Below, piece by piece: positions 1 through 6,915 of a DNA stretch of 9,263 nt. Made by a program: the position numbers and the translations under genes. Position 1 is the stretch's first letter. Each line of letters begins with the position of its first letter. The notes below the pieces were generated by a model, which was not told the DNA's origin, searched no databases, and saw only the letters and a list, made by a program, of their open reading frames with translations. Source of the stretch: Mariprofundaceae bacterium (GTDB taxonomy: Bacteria > Pseudomonadota > Zetaproteobacteria > Mariprofundales > Mariprofundaceae); assembly GCA_027035825.1 (NCBI GenBank), contig JALVTX010000096.1, forward strand, positions 1 through 9,263, read 5' to 3'.

Positions 1-44
1 CCATTCGGGAACATTTCGGGCGCAGCCCGGAGGGACTTGGCCAT
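1..44 (-). CDS. Possible N-terminus of an unidentified gene, cut by the window edge
   Basis: An ATG at 44 on the minus strand opens a frame reading MAKSLRAAPEMFPN before the window ends. A GAGG stands 7 nt upstream of the ATG, which is good Shine-Dalgarno spacing. It follows the HDOD gene on the same strand after a 122-nt gap, so it could be a downstream operon member. Fourteen residues are too few to recognise a family. The start codon lies in the outer arm of the nested inverted repeat at 34-137, so initiation could be affected by RNA folding. It may equally be a chance frame. Confidence 0.3.
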   Translation of the reverse strand, partial: MAKSLRAAPEMFPN

Positions 45-137
45 GATTCCGCCTCGCGGCGTTATCGCTTGCTCGCGTGCCGCAGCGGGCACGCCACGCG
101 CGCGATGCCTTGCGAGATCAAAATCATGGCCAAAGTC
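34..137. repeat. Nested long inverted repeat in the intergenic region
   Basis: Five complementary segments pair in strictly nested order: 34-38 with 133-137, 39-48 with 122-131 (10 bp perfect, one extra A at 132), 53-57 with 112-116, 64-68 with 102-106, and 75-81 with 88-94 around a 6-nt loop (82-87). That gives 32 base pairs in 104 nt, so either strand could fold into one long, interrupted hairpin. There is no T-run typical of an intrinsic terminator. On the minus-strand RNA the outer 3' arm contains the possible ATG at 44. It could be a structured leader, a small RNA, or a REP/MITE-like palindromic element. The pairing is directly visible; the role is not. Confidence 0.6.
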
Positions 138-166
138 GCCGCTATCCAAACAAGCGTGAACAGGCC

Positions 167-991
167 CTAGTTTTCTGACGGCTCGTCTTCCTCCGGCAAC
201 AATCCCTCGTTCACCAGGATTTCCCGAACCCGCTCGGGGCGCTCCAGCAGGTATTGGGGCACGCTTTCGATGTCCGCCGCGTGGGGCAGGCGCAGGTGGG
301 CTTCCGCATCGGCCAGTTGCAGCACGCGCGCGGCCATGCTCTCGGGCCGCAGCGCGTGGTGGGCGGCGATGGGCGCGCGCACCACTTCGGGGAAGTTCCA
401 CAGCTTCAGGATGGCGTCGCCGGCCTCGGCGTGATCCACGCCGTAGGTTTCGCGTTCGGCGGAGACAAGCGCATCGCCCGTCAGGCGCGCCAGCGGCCCC
501 TCGAAATAGCCCATGTCCACGCGGATGCCGAGAATGGCGCGACCAATGTCGTGCAGCAGGCCGCTGACGAACAGTTCGTCGGCGTTCAGGCCCAGGAGCC
601 GCGCCATGTGCTTGGCCAGCAGCGCCACCGCGAAGGCGTGCGCCCAGAAGGCGCGAATGGCCCCCATGCCGCCCGGGATCGCGAAGCCGTAGAGCAGTGA
701 CATGGTCAGCGCAATCTGGCCGGCTTCCTTCGTGCCCATGCGGGCGATGGCCTGCGGCAGCGTCGTGATGCGCTGGTTGGTGGGCAGGTAGAAGGGCGAG
801 TTGGCGAACTTGAGGATCATCGCCGTGGTGGCCTGATCCGTGCCGATGACCTCGGCCAGTTGCGCGGCGCTGGAGTTGGGGTCGTCCAGCACCTCCTGGA
901 TGGCGGCGTACCGGTCGGGCAGGGAGGGCACGTCCTCCACCATGCCGATCAGTTGCAGCGTGGATTCGCGGTCGTAAACGGAAGAAGTCAT
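167..991 (-). CDS. HDOD domain protein
   Basis: This 274-residue protein is mostly one HDOD domain (about residues 15-215). Family hallmarks are the VPSLPDRY opening (21-28), the D-x-x-T-T-A-M-I-L-K-F-A-N-S-P-F-Y segment (52-68), the TTLPQAIARMG helix (76-86) and an HD-type core. The core keeps H118, HDIG (147-150), H187 and the HH pair at 211-212. The tail is acidic and probably disordered. HDOD proteins are cytosolic signalling or regulatory proteins linked to c-di-GMP signalling, motility and stress in proteobacteria. Many are not active phosphohydrolases, and no output domain is attached here, so the partner is unknown. The start at 991 has no visible Shine-Dalgarno but has TACAAT 6 nt before it. 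The gene lies 46 nt downstream of the lipoprotein gene on the same strand but seems to have its own promoter. Confidence 0.88.
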   Translation of the reverse strand: MTSSVYDRESTLQLIGMVEDVPSLPDRYAAIQEVLDDPNSSAAQLAEVIGTDQATTAMILKFANSPFYLPTNQRITTLPQAIARMGTKEAGQIALTMSLLYGFAIPGGMGAIRAFWAHAFAVALLAKHMARLLGLNADELFVSGLLHDIGRAILGIRVDMGYFEGPLARLTGDALVSAERETYGVDHAEAGDAILKLWNFPEVVRAPIAAHHALRPESMAARVLQLADAEAHLRLPHAADIESVPQYLLERPERVREILVNEGLLPEEDEPSEN

Positions 992-997
992 GCGAAC

Positions 998-1003
998 ATT
1001 GTA
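998..1003 (-). promoter_or_regulatory. -10 element TACAAT for the HDOD gene, leaderless geometry
   Basis: Minus-strand TACAAT matches the sigma70 -10 consensus at 5 of 6 positions and ends 6 nt before the ATG at 991. Transcription would start at or next to the A of the start codon. No purine-rich Shine-Dalgarno is seen in the 19 nt upstream. No convincing -35 was found at 16-18 bp spacing. Confidence 0.4.
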
Positions 1004-1037
1004 GCAGGAATCGTGCCGAATCGAGGGGTCTCAGGGC

Positions 1038-2045
1038 TCACTCGTCAGCCGCCTGCTCGCGCAAGCGCATGGTCAGCTCCGGGCCGCGCCGGGTTCCCTG
1101 AAGGTTGAAATAGACGTCCCTCCCCACGGCCAGCACGCCGGTGATTTCCGAGCGCGCATGCCGCGCCACGAGGGACGCCTTGCGCCCGTCCCAAGCCCAG
1201 AGTTCCGAAGGCTGGTCGTCATTGGTGATCCACAGCCAGCGGCGGGAGGCGTCCCAGGCCAGGTTGTCCGGATGCCGGATGCGCGCATCGGTCAGGAAGA
1301 CGGACACGCGCGGGCGCGAACCCGAATCGTCCAGCGCCAGGATGCGGCCCGTGCCCGTCTCGGCCATCAGGATGCGGCCGTCGGGCAGCGGCTCCATGTC
1401 CTCGATGCGGTTGAAGGCGCGGCCACCTTGGCTCCGGGCCGGGCGCCAGCCTGCATCGGTCAGCCGGTCGAGCCGGCGGGCGCGCAAGTCCAGCCGGTAG
1501 AGGCCGCCGCGCTCGTTCTCGTCCGCGAGGTAGGCGAAGCGGCCGTCGCGCGAGAAGGCGATGCCCTCGTGCGCGAAGCGGCCGGCGAAATCCAGCGGCG
1601 CGATGGCCGGGTGGGTGGCGGCGAGCCGGGCGCGATCCACCTTCTGCTCCACCGGCAGTTTGTCAGGCTGGGCCACGCGCCAGATGAGCCCGCCGGGGAA
1701 CTCCTCGCCGATCCACAGGCTGCCGTCCGGCGCGAACTTCAGGCCGTCGGCGCGCATCAGTCCATAGAGCAGGAAGGGGTGGCGGCCGGTCTTCAGGTCA
1801 ATGGCGGCAAGGCTGGGAGCCATCATGCTGGCGTTGGTCTCGCAGCTCACGTAGAGCCAGCGGCCGGAGGGCGAGAGCGCCAGCATGTCCGGTCGCACAT
1901 GCCGCCAGGCCACCACCGAACGCGCCTGCCAGCCCGCCTCCAGCTCGATGCCGGTGGGGTTCATGTCGCAGCCCGTCAGCCAGCCCGCCAGGCAGCCTGC
2001 CAGCAGGGGAGCGAGCCATGCGCGGGAGGGAAGACGAAGACGCAT
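1038..2045 (-). CDS. PhoX/DUF839-like beta-propeller lipoprotein
   Basis: The 335-residue product starts with a basic n-region and a hydrophobic stretch ending in LTGC, a lipobox that puts the lipidated cysteine at residue 26. Asp27 at +2 would favour retention in the inner membrane under the Lol rule, facing the periplasm. The rest is a series of propeller-blade repeats of the type LxxSPSGRWLYVS, LKFAPDGSLWIGEE, IAFSRDGRFAYLADE, MEPLPDGRILMAETG, and HPDNLAWDxxRRWLWIxND, ending with EITGVLAVGRDVYFNLQ. The AHEGIAF..DE..GGLYR, RIEDMEPLPDGR and HPDNLA pieces resemble the PhoX-type (DUF839) phosphatase family; SMP-30-like propellers are an alternative. Catalytic metal ligands cannot be confirmed by eye, so enzymatic activity is unproven. 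It is divergent from the MFS gene across a 104-nt region holding an inverted repeat. Confidence 0.65.
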   Translation of the reverse strand: MRLRLPSRAWLAPLLAGCLAGWLTGCDMNPTGIELEAGWQARSVVAWRHVRPDMLALSPSGRWLYVSCETNASMMAPSLAAIDLKTGRHPFLLYGLMRADGLKFAPDGSLWIGEEFPGGLIWRVAQPDKLPVEQKVDRARLAATHPAIAPLDFAGRFAHEGIAFSRDGRFAYLADENERGGLYRLDLRARRLDRLTDAGWRPARSQGGRAFNRIEDMEPLPDGRILMAETGTGRILALDDSGSRPRVSVFLTDARIRHPDNLAWDASRRWLWITNDDQPSELWAWDGRKASLVARHARSEITGVLAVGRDVYFNLQGTRRGPELTMRLREQAADE

Positions 2046-2058
2046 GCGCGAAATGTCG

Positions 2059-2078
2059 GCCAGCGGACGGCCGCTGGC
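2059..2078. repeat. Perfect 8-bp inverted repeat between divergent genes
   Basis: GCCAGCGG (2059-2066) and CCGCTGGC (2071-2078) are exact reverse complements with a 4-nt spacer. The repeat lies 13 bp upstream of the lipoprotein start and 71 bp upstream of the MFS start, in the only non-coding DNA between them. It could be a dimeric regulator site or a hairpin in the lipoprotein mRNA leader. No T-run follows on either strand, so a terminator is unlikely. Confidence 0.5.
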
Positions 2079-2136
2079 AAGCGCCGGGGAGTCCTGGCGA
2101 CGGGTTTGGCTGGTGTCGCCCGCGGCGGGGGGCGGC

Positions 2137-2142
2137 TATCCT
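2137..2142 (+). promoter_or_regulatory. -10-like TATCCT before the MFS gene
   Basis: TATCCT ends 7 nt before the ATG at 2150, so a transcript would begin at about the start codon. No Shine-Dalgarno is visible in front of this ATG. The match is 4 of 6 and no good -35 is present at normal spacing, so this is a weak call, supported mainly by the same geometry at two other genes in the window. Confidence 0.3.
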
Positions 2143-2149
2143 TGGCGGC

Positions 2150-3280
2150 ATGGTCTCCGCCCGCTCGCTGTACGCCATCGGCCTGTTCTACGCGGCCTAT
2201 TTCGCCGCCATGGGCGTGATCCTGCCGTTCTTCCCGGTGTGGCTGGCCGGGCGGGGGCTGGACGTGGCGCAGGTGGGGCTGTTCACGGGGCTGTTGTCCG
2301 TGGCCAAGGTGCTGGCGCCGCCGCTGGCCGGGCGGGCGCTGGATCGGGCCCGGCGCGTGTCCGGCTTCATCGTCGCGGCGGGGCTGGCCGCGGCAGGGCT
2401 GGCGCTGGCCATGCCATGGGCGGACGCGCCGTGGATGCTGGCGCTGACGGTGCTGGCCTTCGGCTGCCTGTGGGCGGTGGTGCTGCCGTTGACCGACGGC
2501 CTGTCCGTGGCCGTGTCCGAGGCGGCGCTGGCGGAATACGGGCGCTTGCGGGTCTGGGGCTCGGTCGGGTTCGTGGCGGCGTCGCTGGCAGGCGGCGTGT
2601 GGCTGGCCGACGGTCGCGCGGCGGCCCTGCCGTGGTGGCTGGCGGCGCTGTTGCTGGTCACGGCGCTGGCGGCGCTGGGATTTCCCGAGCGGGGCGCGCG
2701 CCTTGAGACTGCGGGAGAGCCCCGGACGGCCTATGCCGCCTCGTTCTCGGGGCTGCTGGTTGCGAGCTTTCTGATGCAGGCTTCGCATGGCGCGTATTAC
2801 GGCTTCTACAGCCTCTACCTGCTGGATCTGGGCTGGGACGGCTGGATGGTGGGGAGCTTCTGGGTGCTGGGCGTGCTGGCGGAAATCGTGCTGATGTGGG
2901 GCTGGTCGCGGCCGGTGGCGGCGGCCGCGCCGGCGCGCATGCTGTCGCTGTGCCTGGCGCTGGCGGCGCTGCGCTGGACGGGCATCGGGCTCGCGCAGTC
3001 CGTCTGGGCGCTGGCCCTGTTGCAGGTGCTGCACGCGGCCAGCTTCGCGGCCTTCCACATCAATGCCATCACCTGGGTGCGGCGCTACGCGCCGGAGGCG
3101 CGGCAGGTGAGCGCGCAGGGATGGTATGCGGCGGCGGGGTTTGGCGCGGGCGCGGCGCTGGGAGTGATGGCCTGCGGGCAGGTGGTGCGCGCCTGGGGAT
3201 TTTCGTGGGCTTTCCTGGCTTGCGCCGGCGTGGCCCTGGCAGGGATTCCGGTGGCGATGCGCCTGAGGCCGGCCCCATGA
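2150..3280 (+). CDS. MFS transporter, HcaT/PPP-like family
   Basis: The 376-residue product is an inner-membrane major facilitator protein with about 12 hydrophobic segments and a hydrophilic central loop near 180-195. The start at residue sequence MVSARSLYAIGLFYAAYF, the FFPVWL motif (27-32) and especially YGRLRVWGSVGF (130-141) are typical of the 3-phenylpropionate permease (HcaT)-like, LacY-related branch. In-frame codons run upstream to 2018, but the ATG at 2150 is chosen because the extension is hydrophilic and unlike the family, while residue 2 onward matches the usual N-terminus. The substrate cannot be read from sequence, and this branch contains many uncharacterised members. Its TGA overlaps the ATG of the ATP-grasp gene, so the two are almost certainly translated together. 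That suggests transport of the substrate or product of that ligase (inference). Confidence 0.85.
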   Translation: MVSARSLYAIGLFYAAYFAAMGVILPFFPVWLAGRGLDVAQVGLFTGLLSVAKVLAPPLAGRALDRARRVSGFIVAAGLAAAGLALAMPWADAPWMLALTVLAFGCLWAVVLPLTDGLSVAVSEAALAEYGRLRVWGSVGFVAASLAGGVWLADGRAAALPWWLAALLLVTALAALGFPERGARLETAGEPRTAYAASFSGLLVASFLMQASHGAYYGFYSLYLLDLGWDGWMVGSFWVLGVLAEIVLMWGWSRPVAAAAPARMLSLCLALAALRWTGIGLAQSVWALALLQVLHAASFAAFHINAITWVRRYAPEARQVSAQGWYAAAGFGAGAALGVMACGQVVRAWGFSWAFLACAGVALAGIPVAMRLRPAP

Positions 3281-4485
3281 GCGGGGAGACGATGATGGGC
3301 GCGCCCCTCATCGTGCAGGACGTGCACGATTCGCAGTGGTTCGCGCTGGCGCAGGCGGCCGGCCGCGCCGGGATTCCCGTCATCGGCACGATGCCCGAGG
3401 CGGCGGAAGCGCCGTGGGCCGCGCGCAGCCGCTACGTGCGCGATGTGGTGCGGCTGCCGGATACGAACGATGTTTATGCGTCGTTCTTCATGCGGGCGGT
3501 GGCACGGGCCGTGGACGAGGGGCGGCTGGCCGGCGTCTGGCTGCCGGGATACGAGGACACGGCCGAGTTCACGGCCGAATACCGGGACGAGCTGCGGGCG
3601 TTGGGGTTGAAGCTGCTCAGCGTGGATGCGGCGACCTACGCGGCGGCGGAGCGGCCGACGGGCCGCTGGGGCGCGGTGCGCGCCGTGGAGAGCCTGCGGC
3701 TGCGCTGGGGCGAGCTCGTGGAACGGGCGGACGAGTTCCCTTGGCCCTGCCTGCTCAAGGTGTTCCGCCACGAACACGTGCGGCTGGAGGATGCCGACGC
3801 GCTGCGGCGGCACGTGGCGGCGCATGACGCGGCCCACGCGGACGACGAGGTGGTGGTCGTGCAGCGCTGGATTGACGGGCCGGTGGCGCGCATGGCCACG
3901 GCGATGCTGCTGATGGATGCGGATTCCCGGCCGGTGCGCGGTTTCACCGGCCGCCGGCTGGCGGTGGCGGACGGGCCCTTCGGCCCCTTCGGCGAGACGG
4001 TGGAGGCGCGCGCCGAGTGGCTGCCGGAGTTGTACGAGGGCGCGTGCATGCTGCTCTCGGAGCTGGGCTGGCAGGGCTTCGCCGAGGTGGAGTGCAAGCA
4101 GGGCGAGGACGGCGTCTGGCACCTGCTGGAAATCAACCGCCGTCCCTCGGGCTGGATGTGCGCCGCCGAGGCCGACGGCGCGGGCCTTCTCCAAGCCTAT
4201 CACCGCATCTGCGCCGAGGGCGCGACGCTCCGGGAGTGCGTGTTGCAGCGCTCGCGCATGCGCTACCTGCGGATGGTGGGCAACCCCTACCACGCGCCGG
4301 CCTGGGCGAACGGCGGGCGCGGCAGCTGGCGGCGGCTGGCGGACTGCGCGCTGCGCGCCTGGCGCTGGATGCGCGAGGAGCCGGCCCATGTCTGCCTCGG
4401 GGCGTGGGATGCGCGCGACGGCGCGGCAAACCGCGCCATGCTGCGGGAAACCTGGCGCGGCTGGAGGGAGGGCTTTACCGACTGA
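3277..4485 (+). CDS. ATP-grasp carboxylate-amine ligase-like protein
   Basis: This 402-residue cytosolic protein has the layout of an ATP-grasp ligase. A Rossmann-like N-terminal part (about 10-120) holds PLIVQDVHDS and GIPVIG. The ATP-binding lysine is probably K161 in PCLLKVF. The Mg/ATP site is GFAEVE (267-272) followed by HLLEINRRPSGW (282-293), with E272, E285 and N287 as likely metal ligands. The usual EINPR is EINRR here. Such enzymes couple ATP hydrolysis to carboxylate-amine or similar bond formation through an acylphosphate. The acceptor is unknown. The C-terminal 90 residues, rich in Trp and Arg, lie outside the core. The start at 3277 overlaps the MFS stop (ATGA). An in-frame ATG at 3295, 6 nt after GGGGAG, is a plausible alternative. 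The 3' end overlaps the kinase gene on the other strand by 11 bp. Confidence 0.75.
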   Translation: MSGETMMGAPLIVQDVHDSQWFALAQAAGRAGIPVIGTMPEAAEAPWAARSRYVRDVVRLPDTNDVYASFFMRAVARAVDEGRLAGVWLPGYEDTAEFTAEYRDELRALGLKLLSVDAATYAAAERPTGRWGAVRAVESLRLRWGELVERADEFPWPCLLKVFRHEHVRLEDADALRRHVAAHDAAHADDEVVVVQRWIDGPVARMATAMLLMDADSRPVRGFTGRRLAVADGPFGPFGETVEARAEWLPELYEGACMLLSELGWQGFAEVECKQGEDGVWHLLEINRRPSGWMCAAEADGAGLLQAYHRICAEGATLRECVLQRSRMRYLRMVGNPYHAPAWANGGRGSWRRLADCALRAWRWMREEPAHVCLGAWDARDGAANRAMLRETWRGWREGFTD

Positions 4486-5371
4486 CGCGGGCGTTGGCCT
4501 GATCGGCGAGCGCCGCGGCCGCGCGCCAGGCGGCGCGGCAGTCCGAGAACGTCAGGCGATGGATGCTCGCGCCTTCGGGCAGGTACTGGTGCAGCAGGCG
4601 GATGCGCTCGCCGGCTCCGAGATGCTGGTGGACGTGCGTGGCCAGCTCCAGCAGCCCCTGCGCGCGCGGCAGGTGCGCGAGCCTGGCGGGCGGTGCATCC
4701 GGGTCGTACCGGGGCAGGAACACGCAGCCCGCCCGCATCGGCTCGCGCGCCACGCGCGGCGGATGCCACAGCAGCGAATCGCGCGTCACGCCATCGTGGC
4801 CCGGAAAGCGGTACCCCGAGCGCTCGAAGCCGGCGGCGGCCATGTCCCCGGTCGTGAAGACGGGGTGATCGCCGCCGTCCCACTGCAATGGCCTCGGGAA
4901 CGGATGAATCTCCCCCTCCTCGCCGAGCAGCGTGAACTCGTCGCTCAGGTAGCGCGCGCCATCCAGCAGCGCCGCCGTGCACAGGCTGGATTTGCCGGCG
5001 CCGGATTCGCCGGCGAAGGCGAGGGCGCGGCCGCCGGCCTCCACCGTGGCCGCGTGCAGCGACAACAGCGGCGGAAACAGCGCCTGAACCGTGCGGTTGT
5101 AGAACTGGAACTCGAAGGCGGCGACGGTTTCGCCCGCATCGCGCCCTTCCCATAGCGACTCGCCATCCAGCGTCAGGCGGAAGTCGCCATCTTGTTCTTC
5201 CAGCGTGAAGCAAAGGGACGAGGTTCCGCTTCCGGTGGCGTCGGGGAACGAACGCAACAGCGCCGCCACGCCCGCCCGGCAGGCGCTGGCCCGGCATTCG
5301 ATGGCGATGGTCAGGCCGCCAATGGCGATGCGCCGCGTCCAGCTTTCGCGCTCAGTCCTCCGTGTCGTCAT
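4475..5371 (-). CDS. HprK-related serine kinase-like protein
   Basis: The 298-residue product matches the C-terminal catalytic part of HPr kinase/phosphorylase. It has LLSLHAATVEAGGRALAFAG leading into the P-loop GESGAGKSS (121-129), then YLSDE (141-145), where D144 and E145 fit the Mg/catalytic position. The N-terminal 90 residues form a beta-rich domain unlike classical HprK. True HprK phosphorylates HPr of the sugar PTS, but no PTS gene is present here. HprK-related kinases of this kind are known beside PqqD-like, radical SAM and nucleotidyltransferase genes, where their target is unknown. It is the last gene of the peptide operon, and its ATG at 5371 lies inside the PqqD-like gene (20-bp overlap), implying translational coupling. 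No clear Shine-Dalgarno is visible, so a downstream start is possible. Confidence 0.8.
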   Translation of the reverse strand: MTTRRTERESWTRRIAIGGLTIAIECRASACRAGVAALLRSFPDATGSGTSSLCFTLEEQDGDFRLTLDGESLWEGRDAGETVAAFEFQFYNRTVQALFPPLLSLHAATVEAGGRALAFAGESGAGKSSLCTAALLDGARYLSDEFTLLGEEGEIHPFPRPLQWDGGDHPVFTTGDMAAAGFERSGYRFPGHDGVTRDSLLWHPPRVAREPMRAGCVFLPRYDPDAPPARLAHLPRAQGLLELATHVHQHLGAGERIRLLHQYLPEGASIHRLTFSDCRAAWRAAAALADQANARVSR

Positions 5372-5648
5372 CGGCCATGTAGATCAGGCCGTAGTCCACG
5401 AACTCGGCCAGGATGGCGTCCACGTCGGCGCGCGCCTCCTCAAGGCTCGCGCCCAGCGTTTCGTGCAGGATGGCGGCCAGGTCGTCGGCGGTGCGACTGC
5501 CGTCGCAGAGGTCGAGAATGGCTGCGGCGGTGGGGTTCAGCGAGAAGCTCGCGCCGTCCTCCGGCTGCACGTACACCACCTCGTCCAGCCCTTCCAGCTC
5601 CTCGCACAGCAGGTTCTCGACCTTCAGCGGGTATTCAGGCAGCGACAT
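5352..5648 (-). CDS. PqqD-like peptide carrier protein
   Basis: This 98-residue protein has the PqqD pattern: a beta-strand N-terminus (VVYVQPEDGASFSLNPTAAA, 24-43), then ILDLCDGSRTADDLAAIL (44-61) and a final helix with VDAILAEFVDYGLIY (76-90), ending in an acidic tail. PqqD-type proteins are small winged-helix chaperones that bind the leader of a ribosomal peptide and present it to a radical SAM enzyme. The start at 5648 is set by GGAG 6 nt upstream and matches the family length. The gene overlaps the radical SAM gene by 14 bp upstream and the kinase gene by 20 bp downstream, so the three form a coupled block. Cys15 and Cys48 are present but no metal site is implied. Confidence 0.82.
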   Translation of the reverse strand: MSLPEYPLKVENLLCEELEGLDEVVYVQPEDGASFSLNPTAAAILDLCDGSRTADDLAAILHETLGASLEEARADVDAILAEFVDYGLIYMADDDTED

Positions 5649-6915
5649 GTTCGGCTCCGGCGGTTTGGCGTTCGGGGCCAGCGCCCGCGCCCAGCGCATA
5701 GGCGATGGCCTGACAATCGGCGCAGCTGAGCGCGCCGCGGCAGGCCGCCCAGCGCGCGGTCGAGGGCTTGGCCGGGGCGCGGACCCTGAAGCCGCGCACG
5801 ATGGCGTCCAGCGGCGCCTCGCGGATATTGCCCAAGGTAATCTCGCGGGAAAAGATGCAGGGATGCACGTCGCCATTGGCGGCCACGCACAGCTTGCCGC
5901 GCCGCCCGGGTTCAGCGGCCTCGCCGCGGCTGTCGTCACTGGCCCGTTCGTCCGAACGATGATTGGCGGGACGGTGGCCGGCATCGGCGGTTTCCAGTTC
6001 GGCGGTCTCGGGCGCGTAGTCCCCCATGAAGCGGCCTCGGCCGGCGCTGCGCACCACGTCCACGCCGATGTCGCGGGCCTCCAGGCCCATGTCGCGCAGC
6101 ATGCGGATGGCGCCGGCCTCGTGACCGCGATTCTCGGGCATGACGATGATGCCGGCGCGCACGGCCAGCCCCGCCGCGCGAGCCCGGCGCATGGCGCGCA
6201 AGGTGCGTTGCAGGCTGCCCGGCACGCGGGTGATGGCGTCGTGCGTGGCGTCGTCATGGGAATAGACCGAGAAGGCCAGGCGCGGTCGGTGGGGCTCGAG
6301 GCGCTCCAGCATGGCGTCATTGAGCGCCAGGCCGTTGGTGTAGAGTTCGATGGTGTCAAAGCCCATGTCGCGGGCCATCGCCACGGCGGCGACAATGTCC
6401 GGATGAATCAGCGGGTCGCCGCCGGTGAACTGCACGGCCGGCCGGCCCAGCCGGCGCGCAGCAATGAGCACGCGTCCGATCTCGTCCAGCGACAGGCGGT
6501 TGGCGCATTCGGGCGCGGCCTCGGCGTAGCAGTGAATGCAGCGCTCGTTGCAGCGGTCGGTCACCTCGATGAACAGCATGCCCAGTCCATCGCCCAGGAT
6601 CAGCGCCTCGGCGCTGGCGTTGGCGCGGCCTTCGAGGCAGCCCTGACCGGATGCGGCCTCCAGCAGTTCCATGAGCCACGGATGCGCCCGCGCCCAGGGG
6701 GCGAGCAGGGCTCGGAGCGCGGCGCGGTCGCCCGGGCGGGACGTTCCCCCGAGCAGGCGGGCCATGCGATGCGCCGGCGCGCCGTGCAGTTCCACGTGCT
6801 GTTCGGTGTCGGTCAACGCCACGACGAGGCCGCCATCGGCCAAGGGCTCGAACGTCACCAGGCGATGATCGGGCAGCAGCGCGACGCCCGGAGCGGGCGA
6901 GGAATCGAAACCCAT
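5635..6915 (-). CDS. Radical SAM enzyme with C-terminal cysteine cluster (SPASM/twitch-like)
   Basis: In this 426-residue protein the radical SAM core carries CNERCIHC (122-129), the CxxxCxxC triad for the 4Fe-4S cluster that cleaves S-adenosylmethionine, then FTGGDPL (163-169) at the SAM-binding GGE-like position. It ends with further cysteines: C343, C353, C392, C398 and C401, in KLCVAANGDVHPCIF..LGNI and CRGALSCADC. That layout matches SPASM or twitch auxiliary-cluster domains of peptide-modifying enzymes. Residues 1-105 lack cysteines apart from C93 and could be a PqqD-like leader-binding domain (inference). A hydrophilic insert lies at about 305-340. It follows the Cys-rich peptide gene by 40 nt and overlaps the PqqD-like gene. 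Likely role: modifying that peptide, for example by thioether or C-C crosslinks. The bond type cannot be read from sequence. Confidence 0.85.
   Translation of the reverse strand: MGFDSSPAPGVALLPDHRLVTFEPLADGGLVVALTDTEQHVELHGAPAHRMARLLGGTSRPGDRAALRALLAPWARAHPWLMELLEAASGQGCLEGRANASAEALILGDGLGMLFIEVTDRCNERCIHCYAEAAPECANRLSLDEIGRVLIAARRLGRPAVQFTGGDPLIHPDIVAAVAMARDMGFDTIELYTNGLALNDAMLERLEPHRPRLAFSVYSHDDATHDAITRVPGSLQRTLRAMRRARAAGLAVRAGIIVMPENRGHEAGAIRMLRDMGLEARDIGVDVVRSAGRGRFMGDYAPETAELETADAGHRPANHRSDERASDDSRGEAAEPGRRGKLCVAANGDVHPCIFSREITLGNIREAPLDAIVRGFRVRAPAKPSTARWAACRGALSCADCQAIAYALGAGAGPERQTAGAEHVAA

Noticed and set aside
126..170. A 14-codon plus-strand frame, MAKVAAIQTSVNRP, that resembles the start of carbon-nitrogen hydrolases
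   Set aside because: The MAK part is explained by the inverted repeat, the frame stops after 14 codons, and no further nitrilase-like sequence follows. Chance is likelier than a gene remnant.
2018..2149. Upstream extension of the MFS gene in the same frame
   Set aside because: The extra 44 residues are hydrophilic, cover the divergent spacer and its palindrome, and do not look like the family N-terminus.
4475..4485. Possible terminator between the convergent ATP-grasp and kinase genes
   Set aside because: The genes overlap here and no stem followed by a T-run is present on either strand.
5649..6395. Long minus-strand frame upstream of the PqqD-like start
   Set aside because: It is a GC-rich shadow of the radical SAM gene, with Pro/Arg/Ala-rich composition and no domain. 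GGAG before 5648 sets the real start.
6437..6456. GGCCGGCCGGCCC-type palindromic stretch
   Set aside because: It is inside the radical SAM coding sequence and is explained by Gly/Arg/Pro/Ala codons in GC-rich DNA.
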